DNA of 64,000 nt from Flagellimonas oceanensis. Its GTDB lineage: Bacteria; Bacteroidota; Bacteroidia; Flavobacteriales; Flavobacteriaceae. Location: NCBI RefSeq assembly GCF_003992595.1, contig NZ_RZNA01000003.1, forward strand, positions 288,001-352,000, written 5' to 3'. Below are positions 61,652 to 64,000 of this stretch, piece after piece. The translations under genes were made by a program, and so were the position numbers. The notes beneath the pieces are model-generated. The model made no database searches and had not been told where the DNA came from. It worked only from the letters and a program-made list of their open reading frames with translations. How positions within the stretch are numbered: position 1 is the first letter of the stretch; the number at the start of each line of letters is the position of its first letter.

Positions 61652-64000
61652 ATGAAAAGAGGATTACTATTTCTATCAGTACTATTTCTTTTAACCTGCG
61701 TGACATATGGTCAAGTAGGTGTTGGGACACAAACTCCGAACGAATCTGCACAATTGGATGTTGTGGCAGGAGACAAAGGTGTTTTGATACCGCGTGTGCA
61801 GTTGACAGGAAAAAATGATTCAACAACAATTTCCAATGGGAATATTGAAAGCCTTCTTGTATTCAATACTGCAACAACATCAGATTTGGCGCCAGGGTAT
61901 TATTATTGGCACAACAATACTTGGAACAGGATAAGTATTGAAGGTGAGGGAGGTTCTGGTAATATTGAAACTGGATCGGGTTCGCCCAATGACGGTAGCG
62001 ATGATCCGATTGCTCCCACAGATGGACAAATTTATATTGATACAGGAACGGGAGATACCTATGTATATGATGAAAGTACGGATTCATGGGGGATTGTTGC
62101 GAGCAATGTGGTTAGTCCGGATATAAATAACCTTATAGTGGAAGATGCCAATGGGTTAGCTTATTTGTCAGTAGAAGCAATCATCGCGGCAGGAGTGGAC
62201 ACCAACACGACCAACAGCACCTTTTCGATAGTGGGCACCGACCTTGTTATCGAGGACAGTGAGGGCAATACGGTGAGCGCTCCATTGGCGGACATAGCTG
62301 CGGGTGTGGATACGGATAACCAAACGGTAACGGACTTCAGCATCGTCGGCACGGATTTGAGCATTACCCTTGAGAGCGGCAACACGGCAGTGGTCCCATT
62401 GGCCGACATCGCAGCGGGGGTCGATACCAATACAACGAACAGTAGCTTTTCGATAGTTGGCACGGACCTTGTAATCGAGGACAGCGAGGGCAACACGGTG
62501 AGCGCCCCATTGGCTGATATCGCTGCGGGTGTGGACACCAATACGACCAACAGTACTTTTTCGATAGTTGGCACCGACCTTGTGATCGAGGACAGTGATG
62601 GAAATACGGTAAGCGCCCCATTGGCGGACATAGCCGCAGGAGTGGACACTGACAACCAAACGTTAACGGACTTCAGCATCGTCGGCACGGATTTGAGCAT
62701 TGCACTTGAGAGAGGCAACACGGCGGTGGTCCCCTTGGCTGACATCGCAGCGGGGGTCGACACCAATACGACCAACAGTACCTTTTCGATAGTGGGCACC
62801 GACCTTGTTATGGAGGACAGCGATAACAACACGGTAAGCGTTCCATTGGCGGACATCGCTGGGGGTGTGGACACTGACAACCAAACGGTAACGGACTTCA
62901 GCATCGTCGGCACGGATTTGAGCATTACCCTTGAGAGCGGCAACACGGCAGTGGTCCCTTTGGCGGACATCGCTGCGGGAGTCGATACGGATGACCAAGA
63001 TCTAAGTCTAAGCGGTGTCAATTTGAACATCACGGATGGTACAGGTGTTGACCTTACCCAAAGAATAACGCTTCCGATGTTAGCTGCTACGACCAACCCG
63101 AATACTGGAATCTTTTGGGATGGTACACAGTGGCTGTATGAAAGAAGAGTGAAATCCGTCAATAATAATGCTCCGGATTCGGATGGAAATATTGCAATAC
63201 CAATAGGCAATGTATACACTGGCCCGACCACTACCACTTCAGATATAGACGTAAATGAAATAGGGGGCACACCCAATGAGGGGGATATTTACATAGTCAA
63301 CAGCTCTGCCGCCGACCCAACCCAAGTGGGGCGGACCTATATATATGATAACGATACTACAAGTTGGGTGGAAATCGACCCCTTCAACGCAGCCCTGTAT
63401 GATCCAAGATATGTAAATATTTCCGGAGATACCATGACAGGGAATTTAGATATGGGATCTAATCTGATTACTAGTCTGGGAATACCTATCAATGCCAACG
63501 ATGCTGCAAATAAGTCATATGTTGATGGTTTTGCTGTCGTTGATTTGATTACTGGGAATAAAGTGGCGACGATTACAGAACCAGACGGTACGATACACGA
63601 GATTAATGAAACGCTGACCACTTTTGCATTAAATGCTGATGGCCATACATTAGAATACAAAGATGAAGGTGGCACTATTCATACTGTAGATTTAGAAGTA
63701 GCAGATGTTGACAACCAAACTGTGACTGACTTCAGCATCGTCGGCACGGATTTGAGCATTACCCTTGAGAGCGGCAACACGGCAGTGGTCCCATTGGCCG
63801 ACATCGCAGCGGGGGTCGATACCAATACGACCAACAGTACCTTTTCGATTGTTGGCACCGACCTAGTGATCGAGGACAGCGAGGGCAATACGGTGAGCGC
63901 CCCATTGGCTGACATAGCAGCGGGAGTTGATACCAATACGACCAACAGCACCTTTTCGATAGTGGGCACCGACCTGGTAATCGAGGACAGCGAGGGCAAT
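61652..64000 (+). CDS. Giant repeat-built surface or fibre-like protein, 5' part only
   Basis: From ATG 61652 the frame is open to the window edge (783 residues seen). It has a signal peptide (LFLLTCVTYGQ), then the common Bacteroidota surface-protein opening VGVGTQTPNESAQLDVVAGD and LIPRVQLTGKN. Repeats of 37 (type A, VDTNTTNSTFSIVGTDLVIE...) and 38 (type B, VDTDNQTVTDFSIVGTDLSI...) residues run 62195-62980 and again from 63707. Between them is a segment with SLSGVNLNITDGTGVDL and the phage-tail-fibre-like ISGDTMTGNLDMGSNLITSL. It probably forms an extended beta-structured adhesin or fibre. The C-terminus, and any secretion signal, is beyond the window. Confidence 0.85.
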   Translation, partial: MKRGLLFLSVLFLLTCVTYGQVGVGTQTPNESAQLDVVAGDKGVLIPRVQLTGKNDSTTISNGNIESLLVFNTATTSDLAPGYYYWHNNTWNRISIEGEGGSGNIETGSGSPNDGSDDPIAPTDGQIYIDTGTGDTYVYDESTDSWGIVASNVVSPDINNLIVEDANGLAYLSVEAIIAAGVDTNTTNSTFSIVGTDLVIEDSEGNTVSAPLADIAAGVDTDNQTVTDFSIVGTDLSITLESGNTAVVPLADIAAGVDTNTTNSSFSIVGTDLVIEDSEGNTVSAPLADIAAGVDTNTTNSTFSIVGTDLVIEDSDGNTVSAPLADIAAGVDTDNQTLTDFSIVGTDLSIALERGNTAVVPLADIAAGVDTNTTNSTFSIVGTDLVMEDSDNNTVSVPLADIAGGVDTDNQTVTDFSIVGTDLSITLESGNTAVVPLADIAAGVDTDDQDLSLSGVNLNITDGTGVDLTQRITLPMLAATTNPNTGIFWDGTQWLYERRVKSVNNNAPDSDGNIAIPIGNVYTGPTTTTSDIDVNEIGGTPNEGDIYIVNSSAADPTQVGRTYIYDNDTTSWVEIDPFNAALYDPRYVNISGDTMTGNLDMGSNLITSLGIPINANDAANKSYVDGFAVVDLITGNKVATITEPDGTIHEINETLTTFALNADGHTLEYKDEGGTIHTVDLEVADVDNQTVTDFSIVGTDLSITLESGNTAVVPLADIAAGVDTNTTNSTFSIVGTDLVIEDSEGNTVSAPLADIAAGVDTNTTNSTFSIVGTDLVIEDSEGN
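62195..62980 (+). repeat. Seven tandem 111/114-bp coding repeats
   Basis: Units begin at 62195, 62306, 62420, 62531, 62642, 62756 and 62867, in the order A-B-A-A-B-A-B (A is 111 bp, B is 114 bp). Units of one type differ by few bases, many of them silent. The near identity at DNA level suggests recent duplication or gene conversion. Confidence 0.9.
63707..64000 (+). repeat. Second tandem repeat block, continuing past the window
   Basis: A shortened type B unit (108 bp, missing two codons) starts at 63707, then type A units start at 63815 and 63926. The last is cut by the window edge. Sequence is nearly the same as block 1 although 0.7 kb separates them. Confidence 0.9.

Noticed and set aside
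62195..62980. Regular repeats that could be mistaken for a CRISPR array
   Set aside because: Units are 111/114 bp, contiguous, in frame and coding, without unique spacers.
62161..63276. A 371-codon open frame on the minus strand across the repeats
   Set aside because: It is the complement of the repeat-built plus-strand gene; repeats keep the opposite frame open. It lacks a signal peptide, domain or start context.

Overview
The window reads as chromosomal DNA of a marine Flavobacteriaceae (Muricauda/Flagellimonas/Maribacter-like Bacteroidota). Support: a SusC/SusD pair, several TonB-dependent receptors with N-terminal carboxypeptidase-regulatory-like domains, many short-signal lipoproteins (L-x-SC), LytS/LytTR and propeller-type sensor kinases, and repeated Bacteroidota -7 boxes (TAnnTTTG) where a promoter is expected. 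The genus is an inference. I saw no rRNA, insertion sequence, CRISPR array or integrase.

Region 1 (1-16.2 kb) looks like a phosphonate/phosphoester utilisation locus built like a polysaccharide utilisation locus. A DUF5690 membrane protein, a DadA-like FAD oxidoreductase and a phosphonatase-like HAD hydrolase form one tight operon. A convergent XRE-cupin regulator follows, and then a seven-gene operon: SusC, SusD, a secreted alkaline-phosphatase-superfamily enzyme with a C-terminal PA14-like domain, a secreted metallo-beta-lactamase-fold hydrolase, a class-III PLP enzyme resembling (R)-1-hydroxy-2-aminoethylphosphonate ammonia-lyase (PbfA), a purple-acid-phosphatase-like enzyme and a second alkaline-phosphatase-superfamily enzyme. 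The inferred flow is surface cleavage of phospho/phosphono-esters, outer-membrane import, conversion to phosphonoacetaldehyde and C-P cleavage.

Region 2 (16.3-36.5 kb) is a sulfide/sulfane-sulfur island headed by a Crp/Fnr regulator. It holds a SulP permease, a persulfide-dioxygenase-type MBL-rhodanese protein, a free rhodanese, a heavy-metal-associated (HMA) protein, a cytochrome c, a sterol-desaturase-family protein, DUF2892 proteins, a type-II-like sulfide:quinone reductase, cytochrome bd oxidase, a second SQR-like flavoprotein, a tripartite RND efflux system and a YeeE/YedE sulfur-transporter pair. Eight 14-bp palindromes of the form GTAAC-N4-GTTAC precede nine promoters here, each 33 bp (once 34 bp) centre to centre from a TAnnTTTG box. 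One palindrome serves two divergent promoters. This makes a coherent, self-documenting regulon. Two unannotated small proteins (42 and 44 aa) lie inside it.

Region 3 (36.5-44.2 kb) is ordinary: a receiver-only protein, tRNA-Arg(CCU), an RluA-family pseudouridine synthase, an unknown secreted protein, a TPR sensor kinase with its LuxR-type regulator, and an AstE/AspA-like hydrolase. Region 4 (44.3-48.6 kb) is a His-rich lipoprotein plus ZnuD-like receptor locus, probably for a transition metal. Region 5 (49-57.2 kb) has a secreted barrel-like enzyme, a LytTR/LytS pair, an outer-membrane beta-barrel protein and a siderophore receptor with a DtxR-like palindrome at its promoter. Region 6 (57.7-64 kb) has a LuxR-type regulator tail-to-tail with a giant propeller sensor kinase, a 30-bp perfect palindrome at the kinase start, and the 5' part of a repeat-built surface/fibre-like protein that runs off the window.
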